Shown here in pieces: positions 34,901 through 42,630 of a stretch of DNA of 64,000 bases (position 1 is the first letter of the stretch; each line of letters starts with the position of its first letter). The position numbers and the translations under genes are program-made. The DNA is taken from positions 1-64,000 of the forward strand of contig NZ_BMVK01000015.1 of NCBI RefSeq assembly GCF_014650675.1, in the 5' to 3' direction. This stretch comes from Streptomyces anulatus (GTDB taxonomy: Bacteria > Actinomycetota > Actinomycetes > Streptomycetales > Streptomycetaceae). The notes under the pieces were generated by a model. That model searched no databases, was not told the origin of the DNA, and was given only the letters and a program-made list of their open reading frames with translations.

Positions 34901-35649
34901 GCCCGCCGCTGTGCCGCGTCCCGGCCGCCCAGGAACGCGCTGACCTGCTCGCACGCGGCGATCCGGTCCCGTACGCCCGTGACGTCCGTACGCCGCCGGG
35001 TGATCGAGCCCTCCCGCACCCGCCAGTAGTAGACGTGCTGGTGCAGGACGTCGACGGACCCGGCGAGATGGTGCGCGGGGATCATCACCGGGGTGTCCTC
35101 GTACAGCTTGCCCACGGGGAAGGCGAAGCCGTGCGCGTCCCAGAAGGAGCGCCGGAACACCTTGTTCCACGCCACCCGGTCGGCGAGGAGGCGCGGGTCC
35201 CGGGTGATGTGGGTGCGGGGCCGGGTGGCCGTCAGCCAGCGGTACTGCCACGCCTGCTGCCGCCCCTGCGCGGTCAGCCGCCACACATTGCCGGTCACCA
35301 GATCGGAACCGGTCGACTCCAGCGAGGCCGTCATCCGCTCGTACGCGTCGTGCACGACGATGTCGTCGCTGTCGGCGAACGCCAGATAGGGGACGGTGGG
35401 GGTGGTGTGCCGGACGCCGGTGTTGCGGGCGGCGCTCAGCCCGGCGTTCCGCTGCCGCACCAGCCTGAAGCGGCCGTCCCGGGCGGCGAACTCCGCCGCG
35501 ATCCGGGCGCTGCCGTCCGTCGAACCGTCGTCGACCATGACCACCTCGATCGCTTCGAGGGTCTGGTCCGCCACCGACCGCAGGCAGTCCTCCAGGTAGG
35601 CCTCGACGTTGTGGACGGGGACGACGACGCTGAGGAGTGGTGGCTTCAT
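31924..35649 (-). CDS. GT2 glycosyltransferase fused to CDP-glycerol glycerophosphotransferase (TagF-like)
   Basis: 1241 residues. The N-terminal GT2 domain (about 5-240) has LSVVVPVHNVEAYLEDCL, VDDGSTDGS and the metal-binding FADSDD. A beta-rich middle is followed by a low-complexity linker (about 700-785: repeats of VSSEEN and of Ala-Glu-Ala-Gly with Gln-Thr-Gly). The C-terminal TagF-like domain (about 865-1235) contains VQTWHGTPLGRFG, VVLYAPTYRDH and VTDYAGLMFDFALTGRPML. Such enzymes move polyol-phosphate from a CDP-activated donor; the sugar and polyol here are not predictable. It is transcribed toward the membrane-protein gene. Confidence 0.9.
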   Translation of the reverse strand: MKPPLLSVVVPVHNVEAYLEDCLRSVADQTLEAIEVVMVDDGSTDGSARIAAEFAARDGRFRLVRQRNAGLSAARNTGVRHTTPTVPYLAFADSDDIVVHDAYERMTASLESTGSDLVTGNVWRLTAQGRQQAWQYRWLTATRPRTHITRDPRLLADRVAWNKVFRRSFWDAHGFAFPVGKLYEDTPVMIPAHHLAGSVDVLHQHVYYWRVREGSITRRRTDVTGVRDRIAACEQVSAFLGGRDAAQRRAYDASCLRDDFGYFLDGLPMGGEAYRAAFLEGAGAFVDRAGPGALEGLPVELRIKWALVRERRLEELLTVLAFERANGAGTFAVEGLPGRRRAVYPGVRGASARLTRTDIPAVARLLEARWGADGKLRLRGYAYLRNLPAASARQRLTVGMVRAERGRQVRPVPVRSVDAPEATVNSGQGLHGYDHAGFEMVLDPDRLPATTDGGGWLVGLVLAAPGAVRRVAVRAPDAGADQPLVHDLGDGRRAVLDYRGGRLRLTVSHLRARAEGHRTAGAEGAPLELTGRLFGGGRPAALLLTRDGSEERSCPVVTEHAETAGGGGSGGTSAAGGGRGPDGVGFTVRVPLADLAAAPPAPHRAPREVEAAGGARWRVRLLLADGARVPLPAAPDLPPPACADPAGDLVLDLSGPPYADRVERTPEGALRISGTYAPSAPGTATTTASGGRLVLHHETLHEAVPVAATFTGTIAQTGAEAGAQTGAEAGAEAGSEAGSDEAAGTAAKSAVYGASGENSDVSSEENHVSNAGGVSSEENSGRAPDHAPSRFSALIAPPLPEGRWEVRLDGRPVHVLGSAAARLPCGGAGSPLRLERRHGDRLSVVAGPQAETAGRSAYGRRLLRAAHYRDGRTTLPLRDTVLYAGGDSPRAVHTELVRRGTETEHLWVTGTTPGRTTHVPPGARAVPVHSAAWYEALARSRRIVTDEQLPGWFERRPGQTVVQTWHGTPLGRFGGDLADTLYADHQYLATLPRRSAQWSVLVSPSRFATPWLRRSLGYGGEVLEAGSPANDVLFPPDRDKAAEEVRRGLGIPEDHRVVLYAPTYRDHLAHPPAAAGRTAPGPYRWDPALDPGALARALGPGHTVLVRRHPRVTGGLQDGPGVLDVSGHRGAAGLLLVADVLVTDYAGLMFDFALTGRPMLFHTYDLEHYRDTVRGFCLDFETRAPGPLLVTTDEVAQALRDTGSLAARHADAYESFRRDYCDLDDGGAAARVADRLLADTA
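33313..33508 (-). repeat. short repeats encoding the interdomain linker
   Basis: GTTCTCCTCCGAGCTCACG occurs at 33313-33331 and 33352-33370. A 12-bp ACCGGCCTCCGC-like unit is repeated about six times at 33432-33508. Both lie inside the 31924-35649 gene and keep the frame. Confidence 0.75.
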
Positions 35650-35750
35650 GTCCTGGTCAACAGAGGGCGGGTCCCGGGGTCACCGGCGCTGACCCGAACG
35701 GGTGAACACGAGCCTCCCGTTCCCCGGCCCCGCGACTACCCTCGGCTCCC

Positions 35751-36941
35751 ATGCCCCACCGTGCGCCCGCCGTGTCCGTCGCCGCCGCGAAGCGGTTCGT
35801 CCGCAGGCAGGCCATGCGGGCCGCCTACCGCACCGACCTGCGCCGCCCGCTCGACCCGAACCTCGCCGTCTACGGGGCGTACTGGAACCGGGGCGTCGCC
35901 TGCAACCCCGCCGCGATCCACGCCAAGGCCCGCGAACTGGCCCCGCACATCAGGGGCGTGTGGGTCGTCTCCTCCCGGCACCGCGACCGGATGGAGCCGG
36001 GCGTGCCGTACGTCATCGAGGGCTCGCGCCCCTACTGGCGGGCCATGGCCACCGCCGCCTACCTGGTCAACAACTCCAGTTTTCCCGGCGGCTTCACCAA
36101 GCGGACCGGTCAGCGCTATCTCCAGACCCACCACGGGACCCCGCTCAAGACCATGGGGCTGGACCAGCGCGCGTACCCCGCCCTCGCCCGGAAGACCGAC
36201 TTCGCCAAGATCCGCGCCCATGTCGGCCAGTGGGACTTCAGCCTCTCCGCCAACCCGCACAGCACGGAGGTCTGGGACCGCGTCTACCCGGGCGCGTACG
36301 AACGGCTCGACCTCGGCTACCCCCGCAACGACTCCTACGCCACCGCCACCGCCGAGGACATCGCGAAGATCCGCGCCGAACTGGGCATCGCCGAGGGGCA
36401 GACCGCCCTCCTCCACGCCCCGACCCACCGCGACTACCGCGACGGCTTCGTACCCGATCTCGACCCCGAGCGGCTGGCGAGCGAACTGGGCCCGGACTAC
36501 GTCCTGTTGGTGCGCGCCCACTACTTCTACGGGCGCTCCGCCGAGGTCGGCGGGGCGGGGGCGGGGCGGGTCATCGACGTCACCGGGCACCCCCGGGTCG
36601 AGGAACTGTGCCTGGCTGCCGACGCGTTGATCGCCGACTACTCCTCCCTGATCTTCGACTACGCCTGTCTGGACCGCCCGATCGTCGTCCACGCCCCCGA
36701 CTGGGCCGCCTACCGGGCCACGCGCGGGACGTACTTCGACCTGCTCTCCGGGCGCCCCGGCGACACCCCCGGCCCCGTCACCACCACCCCGGCCGAGCTG
36801 GCTGACGTGTTCCGGACGGGGGAGTGGCGGTCCCCGGAGTCGGCCGCGCTGCGCACCGCGTTCCGGGAGCGGTTCTGCCCGTACGACGACGGGCACGCGG
36901 CGGAACGCGTCGTACGGCGGTTCTTCGCCCCGTCCCTGTGA
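35751..36941 (+). CDS. CDP-glycerol glycerophosphotransferase family protein (stand-alone TagF-like)
   Basis: 396 residues consisting only of the transferase module found at the C-termini of its neighbours. Landmarks are the early YGAYWNRGVACNPAAI, the catalytic-His segment LQTHHGTPLKTMG, LLHAPTHRDYRDG and LIADYSSLIFDYACLDRPIV. Unlike its neighbours it has no GT2 domain. It is divergent from the 31924-35649 gene with 101 bp between starts. It may act as a primase or a minor polymerase of the wall polymer; that is inference. Confidence 0.9.
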   Translation: MPHRAPAVSVAAAKRFVRRQAMRAAYRTDLRRPLDPNLAVYGAYWNRGVACNPAAIHAKARELAPHIRGVWVVSSRHRDRMEPGVPYVIEGSRPYWRAMATAAYLVNNSSFPGGFTKRTGQRYLQTHHGTPLKTMGLDQRAYPALARKTDFAKIRAHVGQWDFSLSANPHSTEVWDRVYPGAYERLDLGYPRNDSYATATAEDIAKIRAELGIAEGQTALLHAPTHRDYRDGFVPDLDPERLASELGPDYVLLVRAHYFYGRSAEVGGAGAGRVIDVTGHPRVEELCLAADALIADYSSLIFDYACLDRPIVVHAPDWAAYRATRGTYFDLLSGRPGDTPGPVTTTPAELADVFRTGEWRSPESAALRTAFRERFCPYDDGHAAERVVRRFFAPSL

Positions 36942-36985
36942 CGCTGGGCCCGCCCCCCCCCTGTCCCTGTGACGCGGGGCCCGCC
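36932..36985 (+). repeat. direct duplication across the stop codon with a C9 run
   Basis: GTCCCTGTGACGCTGGGCC (36932) and GTCCCTGTGACGCGGGGCC (36963) are copies 31 bp apart, with one mismatch over 23 bp. A run of nine C lies between them (36953-36961). The first copy contains the TagF-like gene's stop codon. Confidence 0.75.
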
Positions 36986-37107
36986 ACCGGTCGGCCGGCG
37001 CGTCCGCCACCCGAATGGCTCAAGGCGGGCCTCCCGTGCCGATTCCTCCGCGCCGCACGGTCGTTGTGCCCAACAGCTCGCTCACCCCGCCATGTTGGGA
37101 GACGTCC

Positions 37108-37887
37108 ATGCACCGGTCCGCCTACGAGCAGATGGAACTCTGCATCCAGGAGTATCTGCCCGTCGAAGGGCCCGCGTCAGGCGCCTACCGCGTCGTCGAC
37201 CTCGGATCGCGCATCTCCGGCAAGCAGACCCGTACCCACCGGGCGCTGCTCGCCGGGCATCCCGTCGACTACTTCGGGGTCGATGTGCAGGACGGCCCCA
37301 ACGTCGACGCGGTGATGACGAAGCCGTACCGCATCCCCGCCCGCTCCAACAGCGCCGATGCCGTGCTGTCCGGCCAGGCGTTCGAGCACATCCCGTTCTT
37401 CTGGGCGTCGATGCTGGAGATCGCCCGGATCCTGAAGCCGGGCGGACACGCGTTCATCACCGCCCCCTCGCGCGGCCACGTCCACGACGCGCAGGACTGC
37501 TGGCGCTACTACCCCGACGGATTCCGTGCGCTCGCCGCCCACTCGCGGCTCGAACTGCGCGAGGCCTACACCGACTTCCCGCCCAGGAAGGGCATCTGGC
37601 ACGACTACCGGGCCATCGACAGAAAGGCCGCCTACTGGGGCGACTCCGTCGGCGTCTTCCGCAAGCCGCGGCGCTACCCGCGTCTGACCATGTTCGCCGT
37701 ACGGGAGCTGGCGGTGTGGTGGGCGAACCGGGTCGGCGGCGTGGACGGCGTCCCGCTGCCCCGCCCGGTGGACGGCCGCGAGCGGTGCGGCAGGCCCGAA
37801 TCCGCCCCCGTACCCGGGCAGACACCCGCACCCGAGCGGACGCCCGCGCCGGAAACGGCTCCCGTGCTCGCCGAGTCGGAGGGCTGA
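37108..37887 (+). CDS. class I SAM-dependent methyltransferase
   Basis: 259 residues from ATG 37108, preceded by TTGGGAGA; a longer ORF to 37015 lacks a ribosome site. Motif I is YRVVDLGSRISGKQTRTH and the acidic loop is VDYFGVDVQDGPNVD. Later SADAVLSGQAFEHIP and EIARILKPGGHAFITAPSRG are typical of Methyltransf_11. A Pro/Glu-rich tail of about 35 residues ends the protein. Probably it decorates a sugar or lipid intermediate in this locus; the substrate is unknown. Confidence 0.88.
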   Translation: MHRSAYEQMELCIQEYLPVEGPASGAYRVVDLGSRISGKQTRTHRALLAGHPVDYFGVDVQDGPNVDAVMTKPYRIPARSNSADAVLSGQAFEHIPFFWASMLEIARILKPGGHAFITAPSRGHVHDAQDCWRYYPDGFRALAAHSRLELREAYTDFPPRKGIWHDYRAIDRKAAYWGDSVGVFRKPRRYPRLTMFAVRELAVWWANRVGGVDGVPLPRPVDGRERCGRPESAPVPGQTPAPERTPAPETAPVLAESEG

Positions 37888-37980
37888 GCGGTGAGAGGCG
37901 CGATGTGGCGGTCCGGCGGGATCAATAGCAGGTTGACGAAAGATGACATGCGGTGCAAACCGCGCGTACTGTCCCGGGGC

Positions 37981-38838
37981 ATGGCTTGGCGCAACGCCGT
38001 CAACGGCGTCCTTCAGCAGCTCACCGGATATCAGCTCAGGCGTGTCACGGTGCCTGCCGCCCGCACCGCCCCCGCCGGTCCCGTACCGGCTCCGGCCGAC
38101 GCACCCGCCCCCGTTCCCGCGACGGTCGCGAAGCCGAAGCCCACGGCGAAGAAGCCCGCTCTCGCTTTCCCGGCGGACTACGACGACGAGGCGAAGGAGA
38201 TCATCCGCGCGGTCAAGCCGTACTCGATGACCTCGCCGGAGCGGCTCAACGCCTTCATCCTCGCCACCCGTCACATCGTCCGGCACGACATCCCCGGCGA
38301 CATCGTCGAGTGCGGCGTCTGGCGCGGCGGTTCGATGCAGGCCTGCGCCCGGACCCTGCTGGCAGCCGGCGAGACCGAGCGCGACCTGTACCTCTTCGAC
38401 ACGTACGAGGGCATGACCCCGCCCACCGCCGAGGACCTGCGGCGCGACGGCCGGCCGGCCCAGGAACTGCTGGACGCCCAGGGCAAGGACCGGCCGATCT
38501 GGGCGGTCGCCTCGCTGGAGGACGTCCAGGCGGGCTTCGACGCCGTCCCCTACCCGAAGGAACGCGTGCACTACGTACGCGGGCGGGTCGAGGACACCGT
38601 CCCCGGGCAGGCCCCCGAACAGATCTCGATCCTGCGCCTGGACACCGACTGGTACGCCTCCACGAAGCACGAACTGGAGTACCTGTACTCCCGGTTGGTC
38701 AGCGGCGGGGTGCTCCTGATCGACGACTACGGCTACTGGCAGGGATCACGGCAGGCGGTCGACGAGTTCCTCGACAAGACCGGTGAGCAACTGCTCCTGC
38801 TCCGGATGGACGAGGGCCGGATCGCCGTCAAGCCCTGA
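37981..38838 (+). CDS. TylF/MycF-type sugar O-methyltransferase
   Basis: 285 residues from ATG 37981; a GTG at 37891 in frame is possible. After a 60-residue Pro/Ala/Lys linker comes the TylF family core: DIPGDIVECGVWRGGSM, YLFDTYEGMT, ILRLDTDWYASTKHELEYL and GGVLLIDDYGYWQGSRQAVDEF. The DTDWY and DDY aspartates match the metal-binding residues of macrocin/mycinamicin O-methyltransferases. In wall-polymer clusters such enzymes can O-methylate sugar units, which can cap chains; here that is inference. Confidence 0.9.
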   Translation: MAWRNAVNGVLQQLTGYQLRRVTVPAARTAPAGPVPAPADAPAPVPATVAKPKPTAKKPALAFPADYDDEAKEIIRAVKPYSMTSPERLNAFILATRHIVRHDIPGDIVECGVWRGGSMQACARTLLAAGETERDLYLFDTYEGMTPPTAEDLRRDGRPAQELLDAQGKDRPIWAVASLEDVQAGFDAVPYPKERVHYVRGRVEDTVPGQAPEQISILRLDTDWYASTKHELEYLYSRLVSGGVLLIDDYGYWQGSRQAVDEFLDKTGEQLLLLRMDEGRIAVKP

Positions 38839-39180
38839 CCCCGCGCCCCGTGTCAGCGCCGAGCGCATCGAGCCCCGTGCCCTTCCGGTACGGGGCTCGA
38901 ACGTGCTCCCGGCGCGCCCCGGGAAGCGTGACTCCGCCCTCCGCGTCACCCGAACGGACCCCCTCGGGTGACCCGTCCCCCCGGCGCGGGTTGTACCCGA
39001 TGGCCCCCGAAGGCCCCTCGCGCCCCGAAGCACCCGAAGTCCCGACCGAGAACCCGAATTCCGTCCGGGCCCCCGCCCGGTTCCCTGTCCGAGTCCCCGC
39101 TCCAGTCCCCGCTCCAGTCCCCGTCTCCCCGACGCTCATTGCCCCCTGATGTCGTCCGTCCGGAAGGATCGTGCGCCGCG
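38839..39180. other. 342-bp intergenic region
   Basis: It holds the terminator hairpin at 38868-38900 and a Pro-codon-rich stretch with a short tandem repeat (CCGCTCCAGTCC, twice, around 39105-39120). No convincing promoter or small gene is seen. Confidence 0.5.
38868..38900 (+). terminator. terminator after the TylF-type gene
   Basis: 11-bp perfect arms, TCGAGCCCCGT (38868-38878) and ACGGGGCTCGA (38890-38900), with an 11-nt loop, 29 bases after the stop. Confidence 0.75.
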
Positions 39181-42100
39181 ATGGCACCCCGTCTCACCGT
39201 CGTCGTCCCCCTCTACAACGTCGAGGAGTACCTCGGTGCCTGCCTGTCCTCGCTCGCCGAGCAGACCATGCCGGACCTGGAGGTCGTCCTCGTCGACGAC
39301 GGCTCCACGGACAACGGCCCGGCCCTGGCACAGGAGTTCGCCGACCGGGACCCGCGCTTCCGGCTGATCCGGCAGGAGAACGCCGGACTCGGCGCGGCCC
39401 GCAACGCCGGGGTCGGCGAGGCCCATCCCGGCGCGGAGTTCCTGACGTTCGTCGACAGCGACGACGTCGTGCCGCCCGGCGCGTACGCCCGGATGCTGGC
39501 CGAACTCGACCGCTCCGGCTCCGACTTCGCCACCGGCAACGTGCTCCGGCTGCGGGCCGGCGGGGAGCTCGAACAGTCCCCGATGTTCCGCAAACCGATG
39601 GAGAAGGCCCGGCGGGCCACCCACGTCACCCGGGACTGGATCCTGCTCGGCGACCGCATCGCCTGCAACAAGGTGTTCCGCCGCACCTTCTGGGACGAGC
39701 ACGCCTTCGCCTTCCCCACCGGGGTGCTGTACGAGGACATCGCCGTCGTCCTGCCCGCCCACTTCCTGGCCCGCTCCGTCGACGTCGTCGAGGAACCCGT
39801 CTACCACTGGCGCGACCGCGACGGCTCGATCACCACCCGGCGGGCCGTGCCCCGGGGCATCCGCGACCGGGTCACCGCCGTCACCACCGTCAGCCGCTTC
39901 CTCGCCGGCCGGCCCGACCTGGCCGAGGCCAAGCGCCGCTACGACGCCCACGCCCTCTCCGGCGACCTGTGGCTGTTCATCGAGGCGCTCGGGGGCGGCG
40001 ACGCGGAGTTCCACGAGGCGTTCCTGAAGCACGCGGGCGCGTTCGCCGCCACCGTCGAGCCCGGCGTCCTCGCCGGACTGCCCCTGCATCTGCGGGTCAA
40101 GTGGCAGCTCATCCGCGAACGCCGGCTCCCCGAACTCCTCGCCCTCCTCGCCGACGAGAAGAAGGACCGGGGCACCTTCCACGTCACCGGACTGCTCCGC
40201 CCCCGCGCCCACCACCCCGCCGTCCGCGACCCCCTGCCGCCCGCCACGACCGCACTGACCTCCGCCGACCTGCCCGTCCAGGCCCACCTCACCGAGGCCG
40301 TCTGGCGGGACGGACTGCTGCATCTGACCGGCCACGCCTACGTACGGAACGCCCCGGGCGGTCCGGTCCGGCTCGGCTGGCTGCGCTCCGGGAAGCGGCT
40401 GATCCCCCTGCGGACCCGCCCCGTCCCGGGCGACGAGGCCACCGCCCTCTCCGGCCGCTCCCTCCACCGCTACGACCGCGCCGGGTTCGAGGCCGTCGTC
40501 GACCCGCGCAGGCTCACGGCGAAGGGCACGGGCAGCGGCGGACGCACGACCTGGAAGCTGGAGGCCGTCGTCGTCGGCGCGGGCCGGCCGCGCCGGGGCC
40601 CGATGCGGCTCGTCTCCACCCCGGCCCCGCCCGCCGTGACGTACACCGACGAGCGGACCCGGATCGTCCCCGTCCTCTCCGGCAACAAGCTGGAGCTGCG
40701 CACCGAACGCGTCGCCGCCGTCCTGACCGGGCAGTCGGCGGTCGAGGACGCCGTGCGCCTGGAGGTGAGGATCCTCGGCGACGCCGGACCGGTCGCCCTC
40801 AGGCTCACCGAGTGGCGCACCAAGGAGACCCGGGAGTTCGCCCTGCGCGGCTCGCTCGGCTCCCGGGCCGCGGACATCCCGCTCAGCGCCTTCCGGGGGG
40901 AGGACGACGTATGGGGCGTCCAACTCGTCGGTGAGGGAGAGCCGTTGACGGTGGCAGCCCGGACCGACGGCCAGGACGGACGCTACGCACTGCCCGGCGG
41001 CCGTGAGCTGTACGCGGCCCCCAACCCCTCGGGCGACCTCGTGCTCACCGACCGGCCCGTCCAGCCCGTCGTCACCTCGGCCGTCCGGGAGGAGTCGGGC
41101 GACCTGATCCTCGAAGGGACCTTCCCCGAGCCCGCGGGCGCCTTCCGGGAGCTCGTCCTGCGGCACGGCGGCCACCGGGAGGAGGTGGTCCTCGGCCTGG
41201 AGCGAGGAGACGGCGACCACTTCCGGGCCGTGGTCGCGCCCGCCGCCGTCGAGGGGCCCGGCGGGGTGCTGCCGCTCGCCGAGGGGCGCTGGTACCTCTT
41301 CCTGCGCGAACCGGGGGAGCGGGACCCGGAGGCCTACCAGCCGCTCCGCCTCAGCACCCCCCTGCATCGCACCCTGCCGACGCGACAGCACATCGGCGGA
41401 CGGGACTTCACCCTCCAGCGCCGCCACCACGACCGGCTCGTCCTGGAGTCGGGCTCCGCCCTCCCCGTCGGCGAGCGGGGCGCTTACGGGCAGCGGATCC
41501 AGCGCGAGCGGTACGCCGGACTGCGCGCCGCCACGGTCGACGAACCGCGCCCGGCCGTCCTCTACTCCAGCTTCGACGGCCGCCAGTACTCCGACTCGCC
41601 CCGGGCCGTCCACCGCGAACTCGTCACCCGGGGAAGGGACATCGAGCACCTGTGGGTGGTGCGCGACCAGCAGGCGGCCGTGCCCGAAGGCGCCCGCCCC
41701 GTCGCCCTGCACAGCGCCGACTGGTACGAGGCGCTGGCCCGCAGCCGCTGGATCGTCACCAACACCCACCTGCCCGAGTGGTTCGAGCGGGCCGAGGGCC
41801 AGTGCGTCGTCCAGACCTGGCACGGCACCCCGCTCAAGCGCATCGGCCGCGACCTCGCGGGCACCCCGCACGCCGACGCCGCGTACATGGCGTCCATGGA
41901 ACGCCGGTCCGCCCAGTGGAGCGTGCTCGTCTCCCCGAACAGCTTCTCCACCCCCGTCCTGCGCCGCGCCTTCGGCTACTCGGGCGAGGTCCTGGAGTGC
42001 GGCTACCCGCGCAACGACCTGCTGTACGCCCCCGACCGGGACAAGATCGCCGCCACCGTACGCGAACGGCTCGCGCTCCCCGAGGGGCGACGCGTGATCC

Positions 42101-42630
42101 TGTACGCCCCCACCTGGCGCGACGACCGCCCACGCCAGGGCGGACGCCATGGATTCGACCTCCAACTCGATCTGGACCGGGCCCGGGAGGGCCTCGGCGA
42201 GGACCACGTCCTGCTGGTCCGCCGCCACTACCTCGTCGGCGGCAGCGTCCCCGACACCGCCTTCGTCCGGGACGTCTCCCGCCACCCGGACGTCGCCGAA
42301 CTGCTCCTGGTCAGCGACGTCCTGGTCACCGACTACTCCTCGATCATGTTCGACTTCGCGCAGACCGGCCGCCCGATGCTCTTCCACACCCACGACCTGG
42401 CCCACTACCGCGACACCCTGCGCGGCTTCTGCTTCGACTTCGAGCAGCGCGCCCCCGGACCCCTGATCCCCGACTCCGCCGGGATCGTGGCCGCCCTGCG
42501 CGACCCGGAAGCCGCGACCGCCGGGCACCGGGAGGAGTACGAGCGGTTCCGGGAGGCGTTCTGCGACCTCGACGACGGGACCGCCGCCGCCGGGGTCGTC
42601 GACCGGATGCTCAAGGGGGAGCAGGCATGA
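39181..42630 (+). CDS. GT2 glycosyltransferase fused to CDP-glycerol glycerophosphotransferase (TagF-like)
   Basis: 1149 residues from ATG 39181; a longer ORF upstream lacks a GT2 match. The N-terminal GT2 domain (about 3-230) has LTVVVPLYNVEEYL, VDDGSTDNGP and FVDSDD. A long beta-rich middle follows. The C-terminal TagF-like domain (about 790-1145) has VVQTWHGTPLKRIGRDL, VILYAPTWRDD and VTDYSSIMFDFAQTGRPML. The domain plan is the same as in the 31924-35649 gene, suggesting paralogy. The ATGA overlap with the next gene indicates coupled translation. Confidence 0.92.
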   Translation: MAPRLTVVVPLYNVEEYLGACLSSLAEQTMPDLEVVLVDDGSTDNGPALAQEFADRDPRFRLIRQENAGLGAARNAGVGEAHPGAEFLTFVDSDDVVPPGAYARMLAELDRSGSDFATGNVLRLRAGGELEQSPMFRKPMEKARRATHVTRDWILLGDRIACNKVFRRTFWDEHAFAFPTGVLYEDIAVVLPAHFLARSVDVVEEPVYHWRDRDGSITTRRAVPRGIRDRVTAVTTVSRFLAGRPDLAEAKRRYDAHALSGDLWLFIEALGGGDAEFHEAFLKHAGAFAATVEPGVLAGLPLHLRVKWQLIRERRLPELLALLADEKKDRGTFHVTGLLRPRAHHPAVRDPLPPATTALTSADLPVQAHLTEAVWRDGLLHLTGHAYVRNAPGGPVRLGWLRSGKRLIPLRTRPVPGDEATALSGRSLHRYDRAGFEAVVDPRRLTAKGTGSGGRTTWKLEAVVVGAGRPRRGPMRLVSTPAPPAVTYTDERTRIVPVLSGNKLELRTERVAAVLTGQSAVEDAVRLEVRILGDAGPVALRLTEWRTKETREFALRGSLGSRAADIPLSAFRGEDDVWGVQLVGEGEPLTVAARTDGQDGRYALPGGRELYAAPNPSGDLVLTDRPVQPVVTSAVREESGDLILEGTFPEPAGAFRELVLRHGGHREEVVLGLERGDGDHFRAVVAPAAVEGPGGVLPLAEGRWYLFLREPGERDPEAYQPLRLSTPLHRTLPTRQHIGGRDFTLQRRHHDRLVLESGSALPVGERGAYGQRIQRERYAGLRAATVDEPRPAVLYSSFDGRQYSDSPRAVHRELVTRGRDIEHLWVVRDQQAAVPEGARPVALHSADWYEALARSRWIVTNTHLPEWFERAEGQCVVQTWHGTPLKRIGRDLAGTPHADAAYMASMERRSAQWSVLVSPNSFSTPVLRRAFGYSGEVLECGYPRNDLLYAPDRDKIAATVRERLALPEGRRVILYAPTWRDDRPRQGGRHGFDLQLDLDRAREGLGEDHVLLVRRHYLVGGSVPDTAFVRDVSRHPDVAELLLVSDVLVTDYSSIMFDFAQTGRPMLFHTHDLAHYRDTLRGFCFDFEQRAPGPLIPDSAGIVAALRDPEAATAGHREEYERFREAFCDLDDGTAAAGVVDRMLKGEQA

